A DNA stretch of 64,000 nucleotides from Bryobacteraceae bacterium (GCA_026129905.1 JAHCHE010000016.1:124001-188000); one strand, 5' to 3'. Positions 8,212 to 16,616 are shown, numbered from the stretch's first letter. Program-made: numbers and translations. Notes: generated by a model not told the origin, from the sequence alone.

Positions 8212-9770
8212 GCGAAGGTCTCCCGGGAAACGCCGCGGCCGCGCAACAGGTCCTCGAGCGGAACCGGCCGCGCGCCTCGTCCTCGGTTCATCGCTCCGAT
8301 CTCGAAAGCGATCCTCCACTGCCGGAAGAGCGTCCGGTAGGCCTCCCCGATGCCGACCGCGGGGTCGTAGATGTGGGCGGCTTCCGAGGAGACGCCGTTC
8401 AGTTCGAGGACCGTGAATTCGCCGTTGCGGAAGGCATCTTCCGACGGAGCGCGCACGTCGAACCGGCCGAAATAGAAGCCGTGGTGACTTCGCGCCACGC
8501 GATCCACGGCGTCTTCGAGTGCGGGCGTTTTCAGCCGGGCGCCGTCCAGGAAGATCGCGCCGCGGCAGTGCGAGCCGATTTCGACCAGCCGCACCGGTTC
8601 GCCTGCGGCGGGTGTCTCGCCGGGACGCCGGCTTGCCGTGCGCCGGTAGGCCGCAACCAGGCACACGGCCCGCGCGTCCCGCAGGATCAGCTCTTCCACG
8701 GTGCTCTGGCCGTCGCCGGCAAGCGTTGGGAACTGCTTCTCGGTAATCGAGAAAATCCGCCCTTTTTCCTCACCGGGGTAGCGGTAATAGAAGACGCCGA
8801 ACTCAAGGCCGTCCACGTATTGCTGCGCGATCGTGTCGCCGCGCGCGGTTTCGAAGTAACGATCGAGTTCGGGCGCCGAGCGAATCACCGCGACGCCGGT
8901 CCCGCGCTCACCCACGTCGGGCTTCAGTACAACCGGCAGGCCGAATTCGAGGGCCCTTTGTACTTTCGCCTCGGCCTTCAGAGACGCGGGCAAGAAGACG
9001 AAGGGGGGGACCCGGCCGCTGGCTTGAAGATTCTCGAGTATGCGCGACTTCGACTCCCCTTTCAGGCCGCCCAAGTAGATGCCTGGATTGGCGGCGGTAA
9101 ATACCGTGACCGAACGCCGGCGCACCGCGAGCCAGGCAAGGTACGGCACGACGGGCGCGTATGCCGCCCAGACGGGCCAGAATTCCCAGCGCAGGAGGCG
9201 CTGCATGCGGCCATAGAGCAGCCGCCGGACACGAGGCTGAAGCGCGCGGGAGAGCGCCGCGCGTCCGGCGAGCAGCCCGACGAAGAGCGCCGCCGCGATG
9301 GCAGTGGTCCATCCCGTGCGCGCGAAGGCTTCCCACATTCGTTCCCCGAGAACGACGGCCAGGCCCACCAGCAGCGGCGTCCAGGCGGCCGCCGCCAGCA
9401 GCAGCCAGCCGGAGAACCGGCGCACATCCGTCTTCAGCGCGCCGGCGGCGAAGTACACGGGCAGCCGCATGCCCGGCGTGAAGCGGCTCAACAGCGCCAC
9501 CAGCATTCCCCGCCTGCCTATCCACGCCGTCGCGCGTTCCAGGTCCGCTTCCGGGACCATCTTCCGCATGAACCGCCATCGTAGGGCGGGCCGCCCGAGA
9601 AAGCGCCCGGCCGCGAACAACAGCAGGTCGCCGGCGAAGATTCCCGCGAGGCACGCCAGCGTCGCCGGGGCGAAACCGAGCCCGCCCTGCGCCACCAGAA
9701 CACCCGCGGCGATGCAGGCCAGGTCTTCGCTGACGAGCGTGGCGAGAGCGATGAGAACCAGTTGCGTCAT
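8205..9770 (-). CDS. Fusion of a DedA/VTT membrane domain with an ATP-grasp domain
   Basis: The 521-residue protein joins two families. Residues about 1-200 are a DedA (SNARE-associated/VTT) domain: the SEDLACIAAG segment near the start, FAGDLLLFAAGRFLGR and the re-entrant SRFTPGMRLPVYFAAG, with several membrane helices; DedA proteins are linked to lipid-carrier flipping. Residues about 290-500 are ATP-grasp-like: PVVLKPDVGERGTGV (nucleotide-binding strand-loop), then IAQQYVDGLEFGVFYYR and FTVLELNGVSSEA, which holds the Glu-x-Asn metal ligands. So a cytosolic ligase-type domain is tethered to a membrane domain. The ATG at 9770 overlaps the upstream stop as ATGA, which supports this start over one 48 bases upstream. 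Substrate unknown. Confidence 0.8.
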   Translation of the reverse strand: MTQLVLIALATLVSEDLACIAAGVLVAQGGLGFAPATLACLAGIFAGDLLLFAAGRFLGRPALRWRFMRKMVPEADLERATAWIGRRGMLVALLSRFTPGMRLPVYFAAGALKTDVRRFSGWLLLAAAAWTPLLVGLAVVLGERMWEAFARTGWTTAIAAALFVGLLAGRAALSRALQPRVRRLLYGRMQRLLRWEFWPVWAAYAPVVPYLAWLAVRRRSVTVFTAANPGIYLGGLKGESKSRILENLQASGRVPPFVFLPASLKAEAKVQRALEFGLPVVLKPDVGERGTGVAVIRSAPELDRYFETARGDTIAQQYVDGLEFGVFYYRYPGEEKGRIFSITEKQFPTLAGDGQSTVEELILRDARAVCLVAAYRRTASRRPGETPAAGEPVRLVEIGSHCRGAIFLDGARLKTPALEDAVDRVARSHHGFYFGRFDVRAPSEDAFRNGEFTVLELNGVSSEAAHIYDPAVGIGEAYRTLFRQWRIAFEIGAMNRGRGARPVPLEDLLRGRGVSRETFAC

Positions 9771-10498
9771 GACTGGCGAAGCGGGAGAAACCGCCGGACC
9801 GGGCGAATCGATTTGCACGGGGCGGCGGGGGCGTAGAAGAAATCCACGCTGCCCCAGGTCACGCGCACGCGGCTGAAGCTGATGGTTTCGGCCTCCGGCC
9901 GGTGCATGCAGGTGGAATAGGCGCCCGGACCCGCGTCGTGGCTGGCGTGAAACGCCGCCAGAACGTCGCCGTCCAGCTTACCGGCCGCCTCGACGCGCCG
10001 GGCCAGTTCCTCCCGGCGCGCCTCGCGAACGCCCGTTCCGTCCAGGGACGAGGAAGAGAGCGGCATGTAGGGTTCCGCGTAGGTCAGAATGGAGCGCCGT
10101 TCGCCATTCCATTCCAGGACGGCGGCGGGCTGTTCCGGTTCCAGCGCGGCGATCGTGAACGGGGCGAAAGGTTCGAGATTGGATGCCCAGAAGCGCTCCT
10201 CGGCTTCGAGCGCCGTGACCGCGGTCAGCAGATTCCGCAGGAACAGGCCCCGGCTCAGGGCGCCGCGTTTCGCCGGCGCGGCGTCGTCCATCGCGCCATT
10301 CAGCAGGCAGAGGGTGAGCCCGTGTTCGTTGGCGCCGATCCACGTTCCGCCGTAGTCGCGGTCCACCGGCGCCAGGTACCGCACGCCGCCGCTTTCGCGC
10401 CGTTCCGGCGCGCCGGCGGGACCGCGGGTCCGTTTTTCGTCGCGATTGCAGAACAGCTCGTAGCCGCCGTCGCAGTGAAGCCAGCTTACCGTGCACAT
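9767..10498 (-). CDS. NRDE / TANGO2-like protein
   Basis: A 243-residue member of the NRDE family (PF05742), relatives of human TANGO2. The N-terminal Cys (MCTV, exposed after Met removal, as in N-terminal nucleophile hydrolases) and FCNRDEKRTR, the motif naming the family, are present, followed by GGTWIGANEHG. The family's biochemical function is unsettled; haem trafficking has been proposed for eukaryotic members. GGAGGT stands 9 bases ahead of the ATG. The start region overlaps the end of the DinB gene by 13 bases and its own end overlaps the DedA fusion by 4, so it is a middle gene of a tightly packed operon. Confidence 0.85.
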   Translation of the reverse strand: MCTVSWLHCDGGYELFCNRDEKRTRGPAGAPERRESGGVRYLAPVDRDYGGTWIGANEHGLTLCLLNGAMDDAAPAKRGALSRGLFLRNLLTAVTALEAEERFWASNLEPFAPFTIAALEPEQPAAVLEWNGERRSILTYAEPYMPLSSSSLDGTGVREARREELARRVEAAGKLDGDVLAAFHASHDAGPGAYSTCMHRPEAETISFSRVRVTWGSVDFFYAPAAPCKSIRPVRRFLPLRQS

Positions 10499-11016
10499 AG
10501 CTGGACCTCCGGGCGCCGCCGGGACGCGAGATATCGCAGGGTGGATGGCGCCATGCCGAACGTCTCGTCCAGCGGCGTCCCGAGCGTGCGCAGGTCGGGC
10601 GTCATTACGGCGAAATGATGGATCGTGTGGCTGCGGAGGAACTGTAATTCCCGGCTTACGCTGGACGCCATCCGCTCGCCGGGCAACTCGTCGCCCGCGT
10701 CCTCGATCGAGACCCAGATGACCTCGTCGCGGGCGCCGGCCAGGCCGTCCAATTGCCGCAGCAGGCTCCGGATCGCGGCCTCCGCCGCGAATTTGTCCGT
10801 CTCGATGGCGCGGTTGCGCTTCCGCGCATCGTAATCGATGGCGCCGTTCCCGAAGCCCTCGATGGCGCACTGATAGAACTCCAATATGTGGCGCAGGTGC
10901 CCGCCGACACGGTGGGACGGCGCGCGATAAGCCGCTTCGTCGATCCGGCCCAGCAACTCGAGCGCCTGCCGCAGCAGTGCGATGTTCGCCTCCACCAGGT
11001 ACTTTTGCCGTTCCAT
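10486..11016 (-). CDS. DinB-family putative metal-dependent hydrolase
   Basis: A 176-residue four-helix-bundle protein of the DinB/DinB_2 superfamily. The expected metal-binding histidines can be seen: HRVGGHLRHILEFY (about 36-49), and HTIHHFAVM (about 134-142). Members include thiol-dependent transferases and many proteins of unknown role. It is the first gene of the minus-strand operon DinB-NRDE-DedA/ATP-grasp-DUF1622, and the divergent region in front of it (11017-11111) contains an inverted repeat shared with the aquaporin operon. Confidence 0.8.
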   Translation of the reverse strand: MERQKYLVEANIALLRQALELLGRIDEAAYRAPSHRVGGHLRHILEFYQCAIEGFGNGAIDYDARKRNRAIETDKFAAEAAIRSLLRQLDGLAGARDEVIWVSIEDAGDELPGERMASSVSRELQFLRSHTIHHFAVMTPDLRTLGTPLDETFGMAPSTLRYLASRRRPEVQLCAR

Positions 11017-11046
11017 CGCCCCGGTTATCCTTCACGGCGCGCGGTT

Positions 11047-11081
11047 TATTCCCGCCGGAAGCGCGATCCGCCGCGGGAATA
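11047..11081. promoter_or_regulatory. Inverted repeat between divergent operons
   Basis: TATTCCCGC (11047-11055) and GCGGGAATA (11073-11081) are perfect inverted copies with a 17-base spacer, centred in the 95 bases separating the DinB operon and the aquaporin operon. The position suits an operator for one or both. Confidence 0.4.
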
Positions 11082-11111
11082 TTCGCGCCGCGTCCCGGTA
11101 TTTCCGGGTGA

Positions 11112-11969
11112 ATGCAAAACGGAACGGCAGCGGCGGCGACGGCTCGACAGCCGGAGCGCGCTTTTGCGAGCGAACTGGCGCAAGCATGGCGGGCGCACTG
11201 GCCGGAGTACCTGATGGAAGCCGGCGCGCTGGGCGCCTTCATGGTTTCCGCGTGCGTGTTCACGGCGCTGCTGGAGCATCCCGCGTCGCCCGCGCGGCAG
11301 GCGATCGCAAGCCCCACGGTTCGCCTCTTTCTGAACGGACTGGCTATGGGGTTGACGCTGATCGCGATCATCCACTCGCCGTGGGGCAAACGCTCCGGCG
11401 CGCAGATGAACCCCGCGCTGACGCTCGCCTTTTTCCGGCTCGGGAAGATCGGGCCCTGGGACACGCTGTTCTACGCCGTGTTTCAGTTCATCGGCGGCGT
11501 GGCGGGCGTGGCGTTTTGCGCCCTGGCGATCGGCGGGCCGATCCGGGATATTCACTATGTCGTCACGGTCCCGGGGCCGCGCGGCGCGGGCGTGGCTTTC
11601 GCCGCCGAGTTCCTGATTTCGTTCGCGCTGATGACGGCGGTGCTGGTCTCGACGAACACGCCGCGCCTGGCCAGGCGGACGCCGCTGATCTGCGGCGCGC
11701 TGCTGACGCTCTACATCACGTTCGAAGCGCCGCTTTCGGGCATGAGCATGAATCCGGCCCGCACGTTCGGCTCGGCCCTGCCCGGCGCCACGTGGACGGC
11801 AATCTGGGTCTACTTCATCGCGCCCGCCGCCGCGATGCTCGCCGCCGGGGAACTGTACCGCTTCCGGCGGGGCGCGCGCGCGGTCTTCTGCGCGAAACTT
11901 CACCACCACAACGACAAACGCTGCATTTTCCGTTGTAATTACCCGGCGATGCAGGCAGGAAGGAGCTGA
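11112..11969 (+). CDS. Aquaporin-family (MIP) channel with a Cys/His-rich C-terminal tail
   Basis: A 285-residue six-helix channel with both half-helix signatures, QMNPALT (about residue 100) and SMNPART (about 218). Position and spacing match water/glycerol channels; selectivity cannot be inferred with confidence. Odd feature: after the last helix there is a cytosolic tail with the pattern C-AKLHHH-(4)-C-IFR-C within 20 residues, which looks metal- or haem-binding and is not part of the MIP fold. It is the first gene of an operon with a GMC oxidoreductase 7 bases downstream, a double-VOC protein and a DM13-like protein. Confidence 0.85.
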   Translation: MQNGTAAAATARQPERAFASELAQAWRAHWPEYLMEAGALGAFMVSACVFTALLEHPASPARQAIASPTVRLFLNGLAMGLTLIAIIHSPWGKRSGAQMNPALTLAFFRLGKIGPWDTLFYAVFQFIGGVAGVAFCALAIGGPIRDIHYVVTVPGPRGAGVAFAAEFLISFALMTAVLVSTNTPRLARRTPLICGALLTLYITFEAPLSGMSMNPARTFGSALPGATWTAIWVYFIAPAAAMLAAGELYRFRRGARAVFCAKLHHHNDKRCIFRCNYPAMQAGRS

Positions 11970-11976
11970 AAAGCGG

Positions 11977-13524
11977 ATGTCCTCAAACCGTCATTACGAC
12001 GTGATTATCATCGGAACGGGCGCCGGCGGCGGGACGCTGGCCTACAAGCTGGCGCCTTCCGGCAAGCGCATCCTGATCCTGGAGCGGGGAGGCTACCTCC
12101 GGCGGGAGCAGGAAAACTGGAGTTCCCGGGCGGTGTTCCTCGAGGAGCGCTACAAATCGCACGAGAACTGGACGAATGCCGAGGGCAACCCCTTTCACCC
12201 GGGCATTCACTACTACGTGGGCGGCAACACGAAGGTGTACGGGGCTGCCCTGCTGCGCATGCGCAAGGAGGACTTCGGCGAACTGCGCCACTACGACGGG
12301 ATATCGCCCGCCTGGCCCATCGCCTACGAGGACCTGGCGCCCTACTACACGCAGGCGGAGCGCCTGTACCATGTGCACGGCAACCGGGGCGAAGATCCCA
12401 CCGAACCGCCCGCGGACGGCGGGTACGCCCACCCGGCGCTGCGCCACGAGCCGCGGATCCAGCAGTTGCACGACGACCTGGAACGGATCGGGCGCCGTCC
12501 GTTCCACCTCCCGGTGGGAGTGATGCTCGACGAAGACAACCTGCCCGCGAGCAAGTGCATCCGCTGCGCCAACTGCGACGGCTTCCCCTGCCCTCTCAAC
12601 GCCAAGTCCGACGCGCAAGTAGTGTGCGTCGACCCCGCGCTGAAGTACCCGAACGTCGAGATGCTGACGCACGCTTATGTGGAGCGGCTGGCGACGAACC
12701 TCTCGGGGCGCGCGGTGGAGAAGGTGATCGTGAAGCGGAACGGCGAGCGGGAGGAGTACTCGGCGGACGTGGTGGTCTCGTCGTGCGGCGCCATCAATTC
12801 GGCGGCGCTGCTGTTGCGTTCCGCCAACGACAGGCATCCGGGCGGGCTGGCCAACAGCTCCGACATGGTTGGCCGCAACTACATGTGCCATAACAATTCC
12901 GTGCTCCTGGCGATTTCGTTTACGCCGAATCCTACAAAATTCCAGAAAACAATTGCTGTAAACGATTATTATTTCGAGTCGGACGATTTCGAATTTCCGC
13001 TGGGCCACATTTCGATGGTCAATAAATCGGACGCCGACACGCTGAAGAGCGGCGCGCCCATTCCGGGCCCGGACTTCACGTTCGAGGAAATGGCCCGGCA
13101 CGCCCTCGATTTCTGGCTCACGTCCGAGGACCTTCCCGATCCCGAAAACCGGGTGGCGATCGGCGACGACGGGCGGATCCAGCTCCGATACAAGGAAAAC
13201 AATGTCGAGGGGCACCGGCGGCTGGGCGCCAAGGTCAAGGAAATGCTGTCGGAAATCGGCTGCAAGAACGTCCTGCTGCCCTGCAATTACTATCTGGGCA
13301 AGAAAATTCCGCTCGAGAAGACGGCTCACCAGTGCGGCACGGCCCGGTTCGGCTCGGACCCCAGCACGTCAGTGCTGGACCTGAACTGCAAGACGCACGA
13401 CCTCGACAACCTGTACGTCGTGGACGGCGGCTTCTTCGTCTCGAGTTCGGCCGTGAATCCCGGCCTCACGATCATGGCGAACGCGCTGCGGGTGGGCGAT
13501 CACCTGCTGGAGAGGCTGCACTGA
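11977..13524 (+). CDS. GMC-family FAD oxidoreductase with a cysteine cluster
   Basis: A 515-residue flavoprotein of the glucose-methanol-choline family. GTGAGGGTLAYKL at residues about 12-24 is the FAD dinucleotide-binding motif, YYVGGNTKVYGAAL matches the GMC signature 1 area, and the C-terminal segment DNLYVVDGGFFVSSSAVNPG with its His/Asn region is the active-site end. Unusual is the cluster CIRCANCDGFPC around residue 195: four Cys in a 12-residue span, which is seen in a subset of GMC enzymes and could bind metal or form disulfides. No Tat leader is present, so it is probably cytosolic. It ends in TGATG, overlapping the next start codon. Substrate unknown. Confidence 0.87.
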   Translation: MSSNRHYDVIIIGTGAGGGTLAYKLAPSGKRILILERGGYLRREQENWSSRAVFLEERYKSHENWTNAEGNPFHPGIHYYVGGNTKVYGAALLRMRKEDFGELRHYDGISPAWPIAYEDLAPYYTQAERLYHVHGNRGEDPTEPPADGGYAHPALRHEPRIQQLHDDLERIGRRPFHLPVGVMLDEDNLPASKCIRCANCDGFPCPLNAKSDAQVVCVDPALKYPNVEMLTHAYVERLATNLSGRAVEKVIVKRNGEREEYSADVVVSSCGAINSAALLLRSANDRHPGGLANSSDMVGRNYMCHNNSVLLAISFTPNPTKFQKTIAVNDYYFESDDFEFPLGHISMVNKSDADTLKSGAPIPGPDFTFEEMARHALDFWLTSEDLPDPENRVAIGDDGRIQLRYKENNVEGHRRLGAKVKEMLSEIGCKNVLLPCNYYLGKKIPLEKTAHQCGTARFGSDPSTSVLDLNCKTHDLDNLYVVDGGFFVSSSAVNPGLTIMANALRVGDHLLERLH

Positions 13525-14549
13525 TGCGGGGAGAACTTCGGGGGAGGGCTGCGGCCCTCCTGGTCCTTCTCGCGCTGTGTCTCGGCGCTGCTCACGCCGA
13601 GCTAACGGCGCCGCTTGCGGACGCGGTCGTTTCGGTCGGGATGACGGTTTCCGATCTGGACCGCGCAGTTGATTTTTATTCGAGCGTTCTCACATTCGAA
13701 AAGGTCGCCGAAGCGGAATTCGCGGGGGATGAATTTGAGCGTCTCCAGGGGGTCTTCGGCGCACGCGGGAGAACGGCGCGGCTGCGCCTGGGCGAAGAGC
13801 AGATCGAACTGACCGAGTACCTGGCGCCGGAGGGGAAGCCTTTCCCCACCGGCTCGCGCGGCAACGACCGGTGGTTCCAGCACGTCGCGATCATCGTCAG
13901 CGACATGGACCGAGCCTATCAGTGGCTGCGCAGGCATAGGGTCCGGCACGCCTCCTCCGGGCCGCAGCGGCTACCCGAATGGAACAGGAACGCGGCGGGC
14001 ATCCAGGCGTTCTACTTCAGGGACCCGGACGGCCATTTTCTGGAGATCCTGTCGTTCCCGCCGGACAAGGGCGACCCGAAGTGGCGGCGGCCATCGGACC
14101 GGCTGTTCCTCGGCATCGATCATACCGCTATCGTGGTGTCCGACACCGACAAGGACCTGGCTTTCTACCGCGACCTGCTGGGCATGCGCGTGGCCGGCGA
14201 GAGCGAGAATCACGGCATCGAACAGGAGCGGCTGAACAACGTATTCGGCGCGCGCCTGCGGATCACCGCGCTGCGGGCGGCGGCGGGCCCGGGCATCGAG
14301 TTGCTCGAGTACCTGGCGCCACGCGACGGCCGGCCCTACCCGGCGGACGCGCGGGCCAACGACCTGCTGCACTGGCAGACGCGAATCGCGGTACGCGACG
14401 CCGGCCGCGCGGAGCAGGCCCTGCGCAAAGCGCGGGCGCGGTTTGTCTCGCCCGGAATGGTCCAACTTCCCGAACCGCGAATCGGCGCCAAACAGTTTCT
14501 TGTGCGTGACCCCGACGGCCACGCCTTGATGATTACCGAAACCAACTGA
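13524..14549 (+). CDS. Exported protein with two VOC (glyoxalase-fold) domains
   Basis: The 341-residue product starts with a signal peptide (RAAALLVLLALCLGAAHA) followed by two vicinal-oxygen-chelate units, about residues 35-180 and 195-340. Each begins with a strand and D-LDRAVDFYSSVLTFE / DTDKDLAFYRDLLGM, and ends with a FYFRDPDGHFLEI / FLVRDPDGHALMI strand in which the Glu is a usual metal ligand (it is Met in the second unit, which may have lost metal binding). Such pairs act as glyoxalases, dioxygenases or resistance proteins; here the reaction is unknown. The ATG overlaps the GMC stop by one base, so translation is coupled. Confidence 0.82.
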   Translation: MRGELRGRAAALLVLLALCLGAAHAELTAPLADAVVSVGMTVSDLDRAVDFYSSVLTFEKVAEAEFAGDEFERLQGVFGARGRTARLRLGEEQIELTEYLAPEGKPFPTGSRGNDRWFQHVAIIVSDMDRAYQWLRRHRVRHASSGPQRLPEWNRNAAGIQAFYFRDPDGHFLEILSFPPDKGDPKWRRPSDRLFLGIDHTAIVVSDTDKDLAFYRDLLGMRVAGESENHGIEQERLNNVFGARLRITALRAAAGPGIELLEYLAPRDGRPYPADARANDLLHWQTRIAVRDAGRAEQALRKARARFVSPGMVQLPEPRIGAKQFLVRDPDGHALMITETN

Positions 14550-14566
14550 ACCAGGAGAAACCAACC

Positions 14567-14974
14567 ATGAAGATGTACACGACCAGTGTGTTCCGGCCCC
14601 TGCTCTTCGGAGTAGTCGCCGCGTTGTTGTTGTCCGGCGCCGTCTATGCGGAGCACGACGGCCACCACAGCTCGATGTTTCAAGGCCCCAAGGCGAATAG
14701 AGGAACGGTGACGCACTCGACGGACGCCTCCGGCCGGAGCATCCTGACTCTGTCGCCGGATTTCGTCGTCCCGAATACGCCCGCGCCGCACTGGCAGATT
14801 GTCGATTCCAACGGCAACGCCTACCTTCTGCAGCGGCTGAAGATCAAGGACGACAAGATCAACCGGTCGATCGTTGTGCCGGCGTACATTGCCAATGTCG
14901 CGAAGGTGCAGATCTGGTGCGCCTGGGCCGAAACCCTGCTGGGCGAGGCCTCCTTCGCGTCCCCGGTGCAGTAG
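14567..14974 (+). CDS. Small secreted DM13-like protein
   Basis: A 135-residue protein with a Sec signal peptide (FGVVAALLLSGAVYA) and a mature part that fits the DM13 domain: a short LTLSPDFVVPNTPAPHWQIV strand region, a middle YLLQRLKIKDD, and the closing VQIWCAWAETLLGEASF with the single conserved Cys. DM13 domains are proposed to be redox or electron-transfer modules related to DOMON proteins. The leader CCAGGAGAAA gives a good ribosome site 17 bases after the VOC stop. Being last in an operon with an FAD oxidoreductase, it could pass electrons outside the membrane; that is inference. Confidence 0.65.
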   Translation: MKMYTTSVFRPLLFGVVAALLLSGAVYAEHDGHHSSMFQGPKANRGTVTHSTDASGRSILTLSPDFVVPNTPAPHWQIVDSNGNAYLLQRLKIKDDKINRSIVVPAYIANVAKVQIWCAWAETLLGEASFASPVQ

Positions 14975-14985
14975 CCCCGCCGCCC

Positions 14986-15016
14986 GAGGCCGGAACCGAG
15001 CTGGGGTTCCGGCCTC
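14986..15016. terminator. Bidirectional terminator between convergent operons
   Basis: GAGGCCGGAACC (14986-14997) pairs perfectly with GGTTCCGGCCTC (15005-15016) around a 7-base loop: a 12-bp GC-rich stem. It lies between two convergent stop codons. A short TTTT run occurs just after it on the plus side. Confidence 0.75.
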
Positions 15017-15030
15017 AACGGCCTTTTGGA

Positions 15031-15594
15031 TCACTTGTCATTCGCGCTGAGTCTGTCCGAGACCAGCCTCACAAGGCCGTCACAGGAGTAGCCGGGTGGC
15101 CGGATGAGGAACGCCGGCCTATTCCCGGGCGGCCGCGTTGCCTCTGGGGCCGCCGCTCCGGCTTGGATAAGGATCAGCGCGTCGGCGCGGTCCAGTTGCC
15201 GCAGGCCGGAGGCTTTCCAGCCGGCGGGGGAACCATCGACCACCAACAGAAAGAGGTCGGGAGTGAGGTAGTCGACAATGGCGTTCGATTCAATGATCGT
15301 GTTCGCGCTCCGATAGACCAGCGCCTGGATCGCGGGGAGCGCTTCGTGGAGCCGGCCTTCATCCACCTGGAGCCAGAAAGAGCGTTCGGCGCCCGCGGCC
15401 AGGTAGCGGCCGCTGTCGGTGTCTCCGGGGGCGCGCTCTTCGGTGAGCACATAGCCGCCGCCGGGCGCGGGCGTGTGGAAGTGCGGGCTGATCTTGATGG
15501 CTGTCCAGCGGGCGGAGGGGAGGGCGCGGATCAGACCGGCGACGACGGAACTCTTGCCGATCTTGCGGCACTGCCCTCCGACGACAATCAGCAT
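15031..15594 (-). CDS. Putative P-loop NTPase next to lpxD
   Basis: The 187-residue product has an N-terminal beta-strand and a P-loop-like stretch, VVGGQCRKIGKSSV (G-x4-GK-S), that resembles the Walker A of MobB/BioD-type nucleotide-binding proteins. LFLLVVDGSP (about 115-124) could be the Walker B strand and ADALILIQAG a further core strand. I do not recognise a named family. It overlaps lpxD by one base (TGATG) and follows it, so it is expressed with lipid A synthesis. A role in the envelope is only suggested by that neighbour. Confidence 0.6.
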   Translation of the reverse strand: MLIVVGGQCRKIGKSSVVAGLIRALPSARWTAIKISPHFHTPAPGGGYVLTEERAPGDTDSGRYLAAGAERSFWLQVDEGRLHEALPAIQALVYRSANTIIESNAIVDYLTPDLFLLVVDGSPAGWKASGLRQLDRADALILIQAGAAAPEATRPPGNRPAFLIRPPGYSCDGLVRLVSDRLSANDK

Positions 15595-16616
15595 CAGCGG
15601 CGCTCGAGCGCGGCCACGCGGTCCTTCAATTCATCCAGTTCCGCGCGCACCCGCGGCAGACGTCCGAGATTCGCCAGGAGTTCCAGGTGCTCCTTGAGCG
15701 GCCGCGCAGGAGTGCCCCAAACCACCTGGCCGGAGCGGACAACCTTCGAGGTCAGTACGCCGCAGCCGGAACCGAGCACGGCCCGGGATTCGATCCGCGC
15801 CTTGTCGCCAATGCCGACCTGGCCGCCGATCACGGCGTAGTCCTCCACCACCACGCCACCGGAAAAACCCGTCTGCGCGGCGACCACGACGTGTTTTCCG
15901 ATGCGGCAGTTGTGGGCCACGTGCACCATGTTGTCGAGCTTGGTCCCGTCGCCGATCGAGGTGACGCCGAGAGCGGCGCGGTCTACGCAGGAATTGGCGC
16001 CGATTTCGACATCGTCGCCGATCTCGACGCGGCCGACCTGGGGGAACTTCTCGTAATGGTCGCCGGCCAGCACGAAGCCGAAGCCGTCGGCGCCGAGCAC
16101 CGCTCCGGCATGGATGATGGCGCGATGGCCGATGGATACCCGATCGTAGATCGTCACGTTGGCGTGGATGACGCAATGGTCGCCGATGTGCACGTCCGCG
16201 CCGATGGAGCAGCCGGGGCCGACCGAGGTTCCGCCGCCGATGCGCGTTCCGGCGCCGACAACAACGCACGGTCCGATCGAGGCGCTTTCGGAGACAACCG
16301 CGCCCGGCCCGATCACGGCCGACGGGTGAATCCCCGGCCGCGCCGTCGCGGGCGGATGGAACAGCGGCACGATGCGAGCGAAAGCCGCCCTCGGGTCGGG
16401 CGTCCGTACCACCGTTCGGTTGAAATTCGGGAAGTCGAGCGGCGCGAGCAGGCAGCCGGCGGCCGACCGGGAGGCCAGTTGGACGGCCATGCGGCCGGCG
16501 ACGAACGCGACTTCCGATGGGCCCGCGGCCTCGATGGGGGCGACGCCGGCGATTCCTCTCTCGCCGTCGCCTTCGAATGACGCCCCCAGATATTCGGCCA
16601 GCTCGCGTACGCGCAC
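15594..16616 (-). CDS. lpxD: UDP-3-O-(3-hydroxyacyl)glucosamine N-acyltransferase LpxD
   Basis: Third step of lipid A synthesis: transfer of a hydroxyacyl chain from ACP to the 2-amino group of UDP-3-O-acyl-glucosamine. The 340-residue length is standard. An N-terminal uridine-binding domain (about 1-100) precedes a left-handed beta-helix of hexapeptide repeats (IGPGAV, IGPCVV, IGGGTS, IGADVH and so on, about 105-300). The catalytic His region reads NMVHVAHNCRIG, and GADGFGF is also conserved. The start is GTG at 16616 with AAAGGAG at 6-12 bases upstream. A coiled-coil-like C-terminus (LDELKDRVAALERR) is normal. It is divergent from lpxA, with 35 bases between them. Confidence 0.95.
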   Translation of the reverse strand: MRVRELAEYLGASFEGDGERGIAGVAPIEAAGPSEVAFVAGRMAVQLASRSAAGCLLAPLDFPNFNRTVVRTPDPRAAFARIVPLFHPPATARPGIHPSAVIGPGAVVSESASIGPCVVVGAGTRIGGGTSVGPGCSIGADVHIGDHCVIHANVTIYDRVSIGHRAIIHAGAVLGADGFGFVLAGDHYEKFPQVGRVEIGDDVEIGANSCVDRAALGVTSIGDGTKLDNMVHVAHNCRIGKHVVVAAQTGFSGGVVVEDYAVIGGQVGIGDKARIESRAVLGSGCGVLTSKVVRSGQVVWGTPARPLKEHLELLANLGRLPRVRAELDELKDRVAALERR

